DNA of 56,075 nt from Alphaproteobacteria bacterium (lineage in GTDB: Bacteria > Pseudomonadota > Alphaproteobacteria > SMXS01), in contig JANQQJ010000010.1 of the NCBI GenBank assembly GCA_028284945.1, positions 1-56,075 of the forward strand, in the 5' to 3' direction. The translations under genes and the position numbers were made by a program. Position 1 is the stretch's first letter; each line of letters begins with the position of its first letter. Below the pieces are notes generated by a model. That model was not told the DNA's origin, made no database searches, and worked only from the letters and a program-made list of their open reading frames with translations. Positions 16,905 through 25,527 of this stretch are shown in pieces.

Positions 16905-16919
16905 TGCTGCAGTGCAGCA
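16905..16919. promoter_or_regulatory. Palindrome upstream of the transhydrogenase operon
   Basis: TGCTGCA-G-TGCAGCA is a perfect 15-bp odd palindrome containing CTGC-N3-GCAG. This resembles sites reported for the polyhydroxybutyrate regulator PhaR in other Alphaproteobacteria. It lies 83 bp upstream of the pntAA start. PhaR binding is only a suggestion. Confidence 0.35.
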
Positions 16920-16991
16920 TAATTTAGTGAACTTTCTAAGCGATATACGCACAGTCACGCGTGATTGGATCAGGGAGAGTGCAGAAAATTG

Positions 16992-18752
16992 TTAAAGCGT
17001 CTCCAGCTCGTCGATCATGGCTTCGATGACGCTTAACCCCTGTTGCCAGAATTCGGGATCGGACGCATCCAGTCCAAAGGGCGCCAGCAACTCTTTGTGC
17101 CGTTTGGTGCCGCCGGCGCGTAGCATGTCGAGATATTTGCCTTCAAATCCATCCGGTGCGGCCTGATAGGCGGCATAGAGCGAATTCACCAAACAGTCGC
17201 CGAAGGCATAGGCATAGACATAGAAGGGTGAATGGACGAAATGCGGGATGTAGCTCCAGTAGGGGCGGTACCCGTCGGTCAACTCAAGCGCCGGGCCCAG
17301 GCTTTCGCGCTGAACGTCCATCCAGATTTCGCCCAGCCGGTCGGGCGTCAGTTCACCGTCACGCCGTTCGCCATGCACGCGTTCTTCAAAGGTGTGAAAC
17401 GCGATCTGACGGACCACCGTGTTGATCATGTCTTCAACTTTGCCCGCCAGCATGACTTTGCGGCGGACTGGATCGTCAGCCTGCGACAGCAGCGCTTGGA
17501 AGGTCAGCATTTCGCCGAAGACGCTGGCGGTTTCCGCCAGGGTAAGCGGCGTCCCTGCCATCAGCGCACCCTGCCCGGCGGCCAAGACCTGATGCACACC
17601 GTGGCCCAATTCATGCGCCAGGGTCATGACATCGCGGGTTTTACCCTGATAATTCAGCAGGATGTAAGGATGTGCCGAGGGCACCGTGCCGTGGGAAAAT
17701 GCGCCGCCGTCCTTACCCGGCTGCACCGGGGCATGGATCCAGTTTTCATCGAAGAACCGCCCGCCAATATTTGCCAGCTCGGGCGAGAAGCGCCGATAGG
17801 CTTCGATGACGGTGCTTTGCGCGTCTTGCCATTCGATCTTGGTGTCATCGTGTTCTGGCAGTGGCGCATTGCGGTCCCAGAACGGCATGGTCTCAACGCC
17901 CATCCACTTGGCTTTGAGCGCATAGTAGCGATGCGACAGTCGTGGATAGGCGGCCCTGACCGCGCTGACCAGCGCATCGACCACGTCGGGTTCAACCTGA
18001 TTCGCCAGATGCATGGACGCCTGAGGCCCGTCGAATTTGCGCCAGCGGTCCTCAACTTCCTTGTCTTTCGCCAATGTATTGGTGATCAGTGCGAACAGGC
18101 CCGCATTGCGCTCGAAGACCTCGGTCAACGCGTCGGCGGCTTTGCGGCGCATTTCGCTATCGGGATGGGACAGCAGGTTCAGGCATTCCGGCTCGGTCAG
18201 CTCGTCGCCGTCGACGGTGAAGCGCAGACCCGCAATGGTTTCGTCGAACAGCCGGGTCCAGGCGGACCGGCCCGTAATCGAAAAATCATGCAGCAGTTCT
18301 TCAGCCTCATCCGAGAGCTGATGCGGCCGGTACTGGCGAACCTCATCTATCCAAGGCGCGTAATGCGCCAGCGCGGGGTCTGTGAGCTTTTCAGCCAACG
18401 CATCGTCGTTGATCCGGTTCAATTCAAGCGTGAAGAACAGCAGCAGCGACCCGGCATCAGTCAGCGCCTGCTGGATCGACTGCGCGAATCGCGCCGCTTC
18501 GGGATCGTCCAGCCGGGTCACCCGGTATAGACCCGCATAGCTCATCAACCGGCCTGAAAGATCCTGCAAGGCTTCATAGGCGCTGACGGCTTCGGCCAGC
18601 GCTGCGCCGCTCAGGTCAGCGACGGTGCCGCGATACTGCTCCTGGAATCCGGCAGCCTTAGCCTGCAATTGATCAAGATCGGACTTGAGCTCGTCTGACT
18701 CCGGGGCGGAATAGAGCGCCGACAGGTCCCATTCTGGCAGAGCCTGCGCCAT
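16992..18752 (-). CDS. pepF: M3 family oligoendopeptidase (PepF type)
   Basis: 586 residues, standard for PepF. The zinc site HELGH is at residues 380-384 (AHELGHGVHQ), with the third ligand in the downstream LAETASVFGE. It is a cytosolic metallopeptidase for short peptides. The ATG lies one base after the gapR stop, so the two genes are translated from one message. Confidence 0.93.
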   Translation of the reverse strand: MAQALPEWDLSALYSAPESDELKSDLDQLQAKAAGFQEQYRGTVADLSGAALAEAVSAYEALQDLSGRLMSYAGLYRVTRLDDPEAARFAQSIQQALTDAGSLLLFFTLELNRINDDALAEKLTDPALAHYAPWIDEVRQYRPHQLSDEAEELLHDFSITGRSAWTRLFDETIAGLRFTVDGDELTEPECLNLLSHPDSEMRRKAADALTEVFERNAGLFALITNTLAKDKEVEDRWRKFDGPQASMHLANQVEPDVVDALVSAVRAAYPRLSHRYYALKAKWMGVETMPFWDRNAPLPEHDDTKIEWQDAQSTVIEAYRRFSPELANIGGRFFDENWIHAPVQPGKDGGAFSHGTVPSAHPYILLNYQGKTRDVMTLAHELGHGVHQVLAAGQGALMAGTPLTLAETASVFGEMLTFQALLSQADDPVRRKVMLAGKVEDMINTVVRQIAFHTFEERVHGERRDGELTPDRLGEIWMDVQRESLGPALELTDGYRPYWSYIPHFVHSPFYVYAYAFGDCLVNSLYAAYQAAPDGFEGKYLDMLRAGGTKRHKELLAPFGLDASDPEFWQQGLSVIEAMIDELETL

Positions 18753-18753
18753 A

Positions 18754-18996
18754 TCAGGGACCGACCGCGCTCATATAGAGATCGAACAGGGCTTCCTGCT
18801 CTTGCCGCTCGGCGGTCTCCATTTTCCGGGCGCGCACAACCTGGCGCATCACCTTGGCGTCGAACCCGCTGCCCTTGGCTTCGGCATAAACTTCGCGGAT
18901 GTCGTCTGCCAGTGCCTTTTTTTCTTCTTCAAGCCGCTCGATTCGTTCGATGAACGACTTCAATTGTCCTGCGGCGAGGCCTGCGGTTTCGGGCAT
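18754..18996 (-). CDS. gapR: GapR (DUF2312) nucleoid-associated protein
   Basis: 80 residues from the ATG at 18996. [49 protein letters not shown] is the GapR pattern: a long coiled-coil helix followed by the DNA-clasping basic part. In Caulobacter, GapR encircles overtwisted DNA and aids replication and topoisomerase action. It is confined to Alphaproteobacteria and phages infecting them. It is upstream of pepF and nearly abutting it. Confidence 0.92.
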   Translation of the reverse strand: MPETAGLAAGQLKSFIERIERLEEEKKALADDIREVYAEAKGSGFDAKVMRQVVRARKMETAERQEQEALFDLYMSAVGP

Positions 18997-19064
18997 GGGG
19001 CATCCTTGTTTCAGTGGTGGTTGGGACGAATCCGGACGCGACCTTATCGGTCCTGCGATTGAAT

Positions 19065-20222
19065 TCAAGCGGGTCGCTTGGCGTCACCGAAATCAACGGT
19101 CTGGATGACCAAGTCATCGACCACGTCGCGCAACGCCTCGGCATCATCGGCGCCTGCGGTCCGGGCCGCGTTATAGACATGTAGCTGCCGGTGGGCGCTG
19201 GTGCCCCGCGTAATAATTTCCCGGGCATGTTCAAGTTCCGCCATACAGCCCAAAGCGTCTGCATCCTCATGAAGTTCAGAGATCATTTCATCAACAAGGC
19301 TGGAAAAAGCAATGGTCTCGCCCTTGCCAAAGTCAATCAGGCTACCCTCGGCGCCATAGCGCATCGCCCGCCACCGGTTTTCGTCGATCAGCGGCAGGGG
19401 ATAACGGCGCCAGATCTGATTGTCGCGGCGCAGCCGGTACAGATATCGCAGCAGGCACTGATACATCGCTGCTACTGTCATCGCATCCTCTACCCGGGTG
19501 CAGATGTCGGCCGCGCGCATCTCCAGGGTTGGAAAGCGCGCGCTGGGGCGAATGTCCCACCAGATTTTCGTCGGTTCATCAATCACACCAGCAGCGATCA
19601 GTTGCCCGATGAACCGCTGATATTCCGACCAGGACCCAAAGCGCGCTGGCAGTCCCGTGCGCGGCAGCGAGCTGAAGATCACGGTCCGGTAGGACATCAA
19701 TTCCATATCCGTGCCCTGCCAGAACGGCGATGATGTCGATAGCGCCAGCAAATGGGGCAGGAAGTAACTGATCTGATTCATCAGATCGATCCGCAGATCA
19801 TCGTCTTCGACGCCGGCATGCACATGCATGCCGCAGATCACCATGCGATGCGCGCTGGTCCCAAGATCGCGAATCAGGTCGTGATATCGATCTTTGTGCG
19901 TGTGTACCTGCTCGGACCATTTCGCGAAGGGGTGGGTCGAAGACGCGATCGGTGCGATCCCGAATTGGGAACACACATTAGCGATACAGCGCCGCATGGC
20001 CTCGATTTCATGGCGGGCCTCTTGAACGGTGTCACAGACCCCGGTACCGACCTCGATCTGCGATTGCAGCAGTTCGACCGTAACATGGTCGCCCAATTCA
20101 CTGACGCAAGCGTCCATCAAGCCATCGGGCTGTTCGCGCACGAGGTCGCGGCTTTCCAGGTCGACAAGCAGATACTCTTCTTCGATACCCAGGGTCAGCT
20201 TTGGCTCGGCGGGCGCTGTCAT
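19065..20222 (-). CDS. YbdK family carboxylate-amine ligase
   Basis: 385 residues from the ATG at 20222, overlapping the stop of the preceding gene by [17 protein letters not shown] at the N-terminus and [34 protein letters not shown] and [22 protein letters not shown] are the glutamate-cysteine-ligase type 2 (GCS2) motifs. YbdK proteins have weak gamma-glutamylcysteine synthetase activity; the true substrate is unknown. The stop is followed, after 68 bp, by the gapR-pepF unit. Confidence 0.9.
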   Translation of the reverse strand: MTAPAEPKLTLGIEEEYLLVDLESRDLVREQPDGLMDACVSELGDHVTVELLQSQIEVGTGVCDTVQEARHEIEAMRRCIANVCSQFGIAPIASSTHPFAKWSEQVHTHKDRYHDLIRDLGTSAHRMVICGMHVHAGVEDDDLRIDLMNQISYFLPHLLALSTSSPFWQGTDMELMSYRTVIFSSLPRTGLPARFGSWSEYQRFIGQLIAAGVIDEPTKIWWDIRPSARFPTLEMRAADICTRVEDAMTVAAMYQCLLRYLYRLRRDNQIWRRYPLPLIDENRWRAMRYGAEGSLIDFGKGETIAFSSLVDEMISELHEDADALGCMAELEHAREIITRGTSAHRQLHVYNAARTAGADDAEALRDVVDDLVIQTVDFGDAKRPA

Positions 20223-21037
20223 CCGTAATGCCTGACAGTAAAGACATCCGGGTCGCGTGCCACGGCGCGCAGGGCGTCCGCGATACGGTCCGCCCAAGGC
20301 AGGGCCTTGTCGGGTGTATCGATCAGGTCCTGTCTAATCTCGACCACCGCATTGGCCAGGCCAAGCTTGCCACCATGTTCATTCATGGTGTGGCCCAAAA
20401 GGCGCCCGGAGTAGGGTTGATTATCTCCGACCGTCAACTGCACGTCGCGCCGCAGCCAACCAATCAATGGCTCAGCGACACGCGGGTCGCGATTCCACAA
20501 GATACCCACCTGCCAAGGCCGCCCGGCGCCCTGCATAATCGGCGTAAAGCTATGAATACCAATGCTTGCCGGCGTTGTACCGCGTGTCCTCATGGCAATG
20601 ACGTGTTGCGCCAAAGCGTCGTGATAGGGCTGGTGGAACTGGTGAAGCCGATGCGCGACCTCGGTGTCATCCAAGCCCATATTGCCGGGTATTGCGATCC
20701 CGTCGCTTTCATGCGGGATAAGGCCTTTATGATCGGGCTCACGGTTGGGGTCGATCAACAGGCGCGAAAAGTTGGTCAACACAGCTGTGGCGTCCAGCTG
20801 TTCAGCGAGCCGGAGCGTCACGTCGCGCGCGCCAATGTCCCAAGCGACATGCTGGTCAAAAACAGTTTCCGGCAGGCCCAGCCGGCCATAATCCAGGGGC
20901 AGCGCATTCGACGCGTGATCGCACATCAGCAGGAACGGGGATGTCCCGCCCGGATTGATCACCGTAACGGGTTCGCCTGCCATGACCGGCGGGAAACGAT
21001 CACTCGCAATGGGTTGGTTTTCGGTCTGCGCGCGCAT
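20219..21037 (-). CDS. N-formylglutamate amidohydrolase family protein (first paralogue)
   Basis: 272 residues. LLMCDHASNALP, FSRLLIDPNREPDHKGLIP and IHSFTPIMQG are the Zn-site motifs of the FGase family. The enzyme would release formate from N-formylglutamate or a related acyl amino acid. Translational coupling to the YbdK-type ligase (ATGA overlap) suggests the two act on related gamma-glutamyl or N-acyl compounds. A second, more distant paralogue lies at 54605-55540. Confidence 0.85.
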   Translation of the reverse strand: MRAQTENQPIASDRFPPVMAGEPVTVINPGGTSPFLLMCDHASNALPLDYGRLGLPETVFDQHVAWDIGARDVTLRLAEQLDATAVLTNFSRLLIDPNREPDHKGLIPHESDGIAIPGNMGLDDTEVAHRLHQFHQPYHDALAQHVIAMRTRGTTPASIGIHSFTPIMQGAGRPWQVGILWNRDPRVAEPLIGWLRRDVQLTVGDNQPYSGRLLGHTMNEHGGKLGLANAVVEIRQDLIDTPDKALPWADRIADALRAVARDPDVFTVRHYG

Positions 21038-21099
21038 TGCTGCACTATAACGTGAAACAAAGCTGTGATAAGCGGGGCGGGTTGATTGAGGAAGAAAAA

Positions 21100-22527
21100 G
21101 TGGTGCGACGTCAACGCAGTATTCGGATCATCGCGACGCTGGGTCCCGCGAGCAATAATGCGGCCCGTATTCGCGCGCTCTATGACGCTGGCGCCGATGT
21201 CTTCCGGTTGAATATGAGCCATGGCACGCAGGCAGATATTGCCGCGCTTTATGCCGCCGTCCGTGATGTCGAGATGCAAGTCGGTCGGCCGATCGGCGTT
21301 CTGGCTGATCTGCAGGGACCGAAATTCCGCTGCGGAACCTTTGAGGGCGATGCGGTCGATCTGGAGCCCGGCCAGAAATTCACCGTCGATCTGGACGGCA
21401 GAGACGGTACCAGCGCCCGGGCCTGTCTACCGCATCCGGAGATTTTCGGTGCGCTGGAACCAGGACAGTGCCTGTTACTGGATGACGGCAAGATCAGATT
21501 GCGGGTTGAATCGGTGGGCCCTGATTTTGCCGAAACAATCGTTGAGACAGGCGGCCGACTGAGCAATCGCAAGGGCGTCAACTTCCCCGAATCGATGCTC
21601 GATCTGCCGCCCCTGACAGAAAAAGACCGGACTGATCTGGCTTTTGCGCTCGACCTCGGGGCGGATTGGATTGCCCTCTCCTTTGTCCAGTCCGCGGCCG
21701 ATGTTGCCGCCGCACAGGCTGAAATCGACGGGCGCGCCGGTTTGATCGCCAAGATTGAAAAACCCAGGGCGCTTGGCGATCTGGACGGTATTCTGGAATT
21801 GGCCGATGCCGTCATGGTCGCGCGCGGTGATCTGGGCGTGGAAATGCCGGTGGAAGATGTTCCCGGCGCCCAGAAAACCATTATCGACGCGGCCCGGCGG
21901 CGCGGCCGGTTCGTTATTGTCGCGACACAGATGCTGGAATCCATGGTCAGTGCGCCTGTGCCCACACGGGCCGAGGTTTCAGACGTGGCCAACGCCGTTT
22001 TTGAAGGCGCAGATGCTGTGATGCTATCCGCGGAGTCGGCCGCCGGCGACTTTCCCGTCGAAGCGGTCACCATGATGGACCGGGTCGGCGTGAAGGTCGA
22101 AACCGACGAGCATTATCGGGATTATCTTGAGACGGTTCGCACCCTGCCGCAGCAAACGACGGCGGATGCCATTTCCCGTGCCGCGCGCCAGGTTGCTGAA
22201 ACCATGGGGGCGACCGCGATCGTCACCTATACGACCTCCGGGTCGACGGCATCGCGTGCCTCGCGCGAGCGGCCGACCGTGCCGATCATGGCGGTAACGC
22301 CTAACCTGGCAACGGCGCGCCGGTTGACCCTTGGTTGGGGGCTGACCTGTATCACTTCTGAAGATGCGCAGAATTTTGCCGATATGGTGGCGAAGGCCCG
22401 GCGCTTGTCAAAAGCGCACGGATTTGCAGCGCCCGGCGACCACATTGTGGTTACTGCGGGGGTCCCCTTCGGGACGCCGGGGCGGACCAATATCCTGCGG
22501 ATCGCGCAGGTTCATGAAGCGGATTAG
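21100..22527 (+). CDS. pyk: Pyruvate kinase
   Basis: 475 residues from the GTG at 21100 (GAGGAAG upstream; a second GTG follows at once). Motifs: IIATLGPASNN, FRLNMSHGT, LADLQGPKFRCGTF, IAKIEKPRALGDLDGILELADAVMVARGDLGVEMP and ANAVFEGADAVMLSAESAAGDFP. The last has AES where many family members have GET. The C-terminal allosteric-type domain is complete. It converts phosphoenolpyruvate to pyruvate. Monocistronic, with a hairpin terminator ten bases after the stop. Confidence 0.96.
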   Translation: MVRRQRSIRIIATLGPASNNAARIRALYDAGADVFRLNMSHGTQADIAALYAAVRDVEMQVGRPIGVLADLQGPKFRCGTFEGDAVDLEPGQKFTVDLDGRDGTSARACLPHPEIFGALEPGQCLLLDDGKIRLRVESVGPDFAETIVETGGRLSNRKGVNFPESMLDLPPLTEKDRTDLAFALDLGADWIALSFVQSAADVAAAQAEIDGRAGLIAKIEKPRALGDLDGILELADAVMVARGDLGVEMPVEDVPGAQKTIIDAARRRGRFVIVATQMLESMVSAPVPTRAEVSDVANAVFEGADAVMLSAESAAGDFPVEAVTMMDRVGVKVETDEHYRDYLETVRTLPQQTTADAISRAARQVAETMGATAIVTYTTSGSTASRASRERPTVPIMAVTPNLATARRLTLGWGLTCITSEDAQNFADMVAKARRLSKAHGFAAPGDHIVVTAGVPFGTPGRTNILRIAQVHEAD

Positions 22528-22536
22528 GCAAAGAAA

Positions 22537-22561
22537 AAGCCGCGTCAATTAGACGCGGCTT
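22537..22561. terminator. Bidirectional terminator between pyk and rpmJ
   Basis: A perfect 10-bp stem AAGCCGCGTC/GACGCGGCTT around five bases. A-runs on the 5' side give a T5 tract on the minus strand, so it can serve both convergent genes. Confidence 0.85.
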
Positions 22562-22587
22562 GATGTAGCAGCAGGCTGCTGTGGAGC

Positions 22588-22713
22588 TTAGCCCTGGCGC
22601 GCCTTGAACCGCTTCTGGGTCTTGTTGATCACATAGACCCGGCCCTTACGGCGGATCACACGGCAATCGCGGTGACGCGATTTCAGTGATTTCAGCGAAT
22701 TCTTGACCTTCAT
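22588..22713 (-). CDS. rpmJ: 50S ribosomal protein L36
   Basis: 41 residues, [41 protein letters not shown] in composition. This is the longer, zinc-ligand-poor L36 form (single Cys). It is very basic and is the last-assembled protein of the large subunit. The ATG at 22713 is preceded by an AGAAGAA purine stretch. Convergent with pyk. Confidence 0.95.
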   Translation of the reverse strand: MKVKNSLKSLKSRHRDCRVIRRKGRVYVINKTQKRFKARQG

Positions 22714-22800
22714 TCTTCTTCTCCGCGCCCGTCTGGGCCTGAATCGAAGCGCGGAACATATGGAGGGCGCCCGGCGATGTCAACAGTGCCGCGGGTCTCC

Positions 22801-22939
22801 CTAGATCAAAACTAGCCTCGCTGGAATCGGGAGGTTCCAGCTAAGCCGGTAAAGTTGCTCTAGCAACCAATAGATTAGATCATCTTTATCTGTTGAGTTG
22901 AAACGCTAGGCGCTTCCAACTCGACAGATGATGATCTAG
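22801..22939 (+). repeat. Palindromic intergenic element, copy 1 (two hairpins)
   Basis: Hairpin A (22801-22863) is bounded by CTAG and contains a GCTGGAA/TTCCAGC stem. Hairpin B follows, with a CTGTTGAGTTG/CAACTCGACAG stem inside ATCATC/GATGAT arms, and ends CTAG at 22936-22939. The 94 bp from 22801 align to the reverse complement of 49563-49655, including the unpaired tail CAACCAATAGATTAGATCATCT. The final CTAG provides the TAG stop of the gene at 22936-23937. It has no coding capacity and looks like a REP/REPIN-type element. Confidence 0.75.
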
Positions 22940-23937
22940 AAACCGCCGCCAAATCCGCCGCCGCCTGGGGCTTGATTTCCTGGAATGTCATTGGGGTCGA
23001 TCGACAGGTCGGTGTCGAGAACGCTGGACCCGGTGTCGCCGCCAGTATCGCCACCGGTATCACCACCCATGTCGCCACCGGTATCACCGCCCGTGTCGCC
23101 ACCCATGTCGCCACCGGTATCACCGCCCGTGTCGCCACCCGTATCGCCACCGGTATCGCCACCCGTGTCTCCGCCGGTATCACCGCCGGTATCGCCACCC
23201 GTGTCTCCGCCGGTATCACCGCCGGTATCACCGCCGGTGTCTCCACCGGTGTCGCCGCCGGTATCTCCACCCGTATCTCCGCCGTCTCCAGCATCGCCAC
23301 CGTCTCCAGCATCGCCACCGTCTCCAGCATCGCCACCGTCTCCGGCATCACCACCGTCTCCGGCATCACCACCGTCTCCAGCATCGCCGCCGTCTCCAGC
23401 ATCGCCGCCGGTGTCGGTTCCTGGTGTGGTGGTGTCTTCCGGCACATCGTCGTTTGACTTGAAGCCGTCACCGTCGCTGGTCAGGACCAGCACAGCAACC
23501 GAACCCAGGGCCAGTGCCATCAGACCATAGGTCCAAAGCGCCGAAGGCTCACCTTCGCTGCGTTGATAGAGACGCCGATGGGTTTCGCGGGCGCTTAGTC
23601 CATTGATTCGCAGATCTTCGATCCCCGAGGTTGAAAGCTGCAGGTCCATCAGCGACATCATGCGGCGGCTGCCGCCGCCCCGGTAGGACTGGAACCGACG
23701 CGGTAGCGCCTTGCTCATGGACAGGCCGAAATAGGCTTCGTTGTCACGCTGGTGAGGGGCACCGCCGAACGGAATTCTAAGATAGGCCATGCCGACAAGC
23801 TCGTCTTCGGCGACGACCCCGGCCATCAGATCATCCTGTGGCTGATACATGCTGGGCCAGTCTGCTGCGACCGATGGCAGCGCCATTGAAAGTGCAAAGG
23901 TGCCTGCCGTAAACGACGCACAGATTTTCCGCAGCAT
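22936..23937 (-). CDS. Envelope protein with a signal peptide, membrane helix and long Gly/Asp repeat tail
   Basis: 333 residues. A signal peptide (residues 1-25, ending PSVAA) is followed by a folded exported domain of about 110 residues (AYLRIPFGGAPHQRDNEAYFGLSMS), a hydrophobic helix at 136-153, then a low-complexity tail of eight GGDAGD units and about twenty GGDT units (two read GGDM), closing with GGGGFGGGF. The tail is strongly acidic and could bind calcium or act as a flexible stalk. The first domain resembles short exported proteins seen in Alphaproteobacteria, but I cannot name the family. The stop codon comes from an adjoining palindromic repeat. Confidence 0.75.
   Translation of the reverse strand: MLRKICASFTAGTFALSMALPSVAADWPSMYQPQDDLMAGVVAEDELVGMAYLRIPFGGAPHQRDNEAYFGLSMSKALPRRFQSYRGGGSRRMMSLMDLQLSTSGIEDLRINGLSARETHRRLYQRSEGEPSALWTYGLMALALGSVAVLVLTSDGDGFKSNDDVPEDTTTPGTDTGGDAGDGGDAGDGGDAGDGGDAGDGGDAGDGGDAGDGGDAGDGGDTGGDTGGDTGGDTGGDTGGDTGGDTGGDTGGDTGGDTGGDTGGDTGGDTGGDTGGDMGGDTGGDTGGDMGGDTGGDTGGDTGSSVLDTDLSIDPNDIPGNQAPGGGGFGGGF
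23036..23412. repeat. In-frame tandem repeats inside the Gly/Asp protein gene
   Basis: 12-bp units (GGDT) fill about 23036-23277 and 18-bp units (GGDAGD) about 23278-23412. Units differ at third positions, so the array is not freshly expanded, but it is long enough to change length by slippage or recombination without shifting frame. The opposite-strand Pro/Ser-rich reading frame is a by-product. Confidence 0.85.
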
Positions 23938-24029
23938 GCTGAACTCCGTAACCGAATGAAATGAATCGGGCCTAACGCCCGAAAGCGGTTGCCGATAATA
24001 AACGATTGCCTGCTGCTGTCACGCTGCGG

Positions 24030-25439
24030 CTACTTGCCAATCATCATATCGGCGATCTTTTCCAGCCTTGCGCCATAGGGCGGCTTCAGCCCACCGCTGA
24101 AATTGATTTTTGACTGCTCAAGGATCGACTTGCCGTGGCTGAATGTGCGGAAGCCGGCTTCGCCGTGATAGGCGCCGATGCCACTCGGGCCCACACCGCC
24201 AAATGGCAGTTCCTCAACGGCAACATGCAGGATGGTGTCGTTGACCGTCATGCCGCCCGCTGTCGTGCGCGTGATCACCTGATTGCGCGCGGCATCGTCG
24301 TCGCTGAAGTGATAGAGCGCCAAGGGCCGGTCATGGTCGTTGACATAGTCAATGGCCTCTTCCAGAGCGGCATATTCCTTAACCGGCAGGACGGGTCCAA
24401 ATATCTCTTCCTGCATGATCGCCATATCGTCGGTCACGTCGAACACCATGGTCGGGGGGATTTTGCGCTGGTTGCTCATATCCTCGCCCGCCGGGTTGAT
24501 TTCCTGAACCCTGGCGCCCTTGGCCTTGGCGTCCTCGACCAAGCCGGTAATCCGCTCATAGTGGCGGTCGGCAATGATCGACGTGTAGTCCGAATTTCCC
24601 GCTAGGCTGGGATACATCTGCGTCACCTGATCGGACAGGGCGTCGGCAAACGCATCGGATTTCCCTTTGGGAACAAACGTATAGTCCGGCGCAATACAGG
24701 TTTGTCCGGCATTCAGAAACTTGCCTGTTGCGATGGAGCCTGCGGCTTTTGCCATATCGTAGTCAGGCCCGATGATGGCCGGCGATTTGCCGCCCAGTTC
24801 GAGTGTCACAGGCACCAGGTTTTCAGCCGCAGCCATCATCACCCGCCGGCCTGTGGCCGTAGACCCGGTGAACATCAGGTGGTCATATTTCTGGCTGCTG
24901 AAGGCGGCCGCCACGTCTGGCCCTCCGGTGATGACGGCGACCTGGTCTTCATCGAACACCTCGCCCAGCATTTCTTTCATCAGGTCGGACGCACCAGGCG
25001 TATATTCCGACGGCTTCAGCATCACCCGGTTGCCTGCGGCCAATGCCTGTCCCAACGGGATCAGCGAAAGCTGGTAGGAATAATTCCATGGCGACATGAT
25101 GCCGACCACGCCCAACGGCTGATAGTGGACATAGGCTTTCGCAAACGGGTGCTGCATCCTGTTGAGGGGCCGCTTTTGTGGCTTCATCCATTTTTCAAGA
25201 TGCTTCTTGCCATGTTTCATCGCCATGACGGTGGCCATGGTTTCGGCCAGCAGGGTCTCGTGCCGGCTGCGATTGCCGAAGTCCTCGGTCAGTACTTCGG
25301 CCATTCTATCCCGGTACTTCCGGACTTGGCCTTCAATCGCGGTCAGGTGGGATTTGCGTGTTGTGGCATCGGGTGGCCCATCACGCAGATAGGCTTTGCG
25401 TTGGCGATCAAGGATGTCGGCAATCTGCTGCTGGTCCAT
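24030..25439 (-). CDS. Coniferyl-aldehyde-dehydrogenase-like NAD(P) aldehyde dehydrogenase
   Basis: 469 residues, class 3 ALDH length. The active-site segment is GKFLNAGQTCIAPDYTFVP with the catalytic Cys. MSPWNYSYQLSLIPLGQALAAGNRVMLKPSE and LELGGKSPAIIGPDYD carry the cofactor lysine and general-base Glu. EKWMKPQKRPLNRMQHPFAKAYVHYQPLGVVGI resembles CalB-type enzymes that oxidise aromatic or long-chain aldehydes. Transcribed alone. The true substrate is not evident from neighbours. Confidence 0.88.
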   Translation of the reverse strand: MDQQQIADILDRQRKAYLRDGPPDATTRKSHLTAIEGQVRKYRDRMAEVLTEDFGNRSRHETLLAETMATVMAMKHGKKHLEKWMKPQKRPLNRMQHPFAKAYVHYQPLGVVGIMSPWNYSYQLSLIPLGQALAAGNRVMLKPSEYTPGASDLMKEMLGEVFDEDQVAVITGGPDVAAAFSSQKYDHLMFTGSTATGRRVMMAAAENLVPVTLELGGKSPAIIGPDYDMAKAAGSIATGKFLNAGQTCIAPDYTFVPKGKSDAFADALSDQVTQMYPSLAGNSDYTSIIADRHYERITGLVEDAKAKGARVQEINPAGEDMSNQRKIPPTMVFDVTDDMAIMQEEIFGPVLPVKEYAALEEAIDYVNDHDRPLALYHFSDDDAARNQVITRTTAGGMTVNDTILHVAVEELPFGGVGPSGIGAYHGEAGFRTFSHGKSILEQSKINFSGGLKPPYGARLEKIADMMIGK

Positions 25440-25527
25440 AGGATGCTCCTGTGCTGCACCTTGGGGTCGGGACGGCGCATTCTAGCAAATGTTACCGGTA
25501 AGTAAATTTTCCGCGGTCAAGCCAGGA

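Noticed and set aside
23036-23412. Regularly spaced repeats resembling a CRISPR array
   Set aside because: The units are 12 and 18 bp with no spacers and translate in frame to GGDT and GGDAGD inside an exported protein. No cas genes are present.
22985-23530. Plus-strand frame rich in Pro and Ser over the Gly/Asp gene
   Set aside because: It is the reverse reading of the repeat tract. It has no ribosome-binding site, and the minus frame has a signal peptide and membrane helix.
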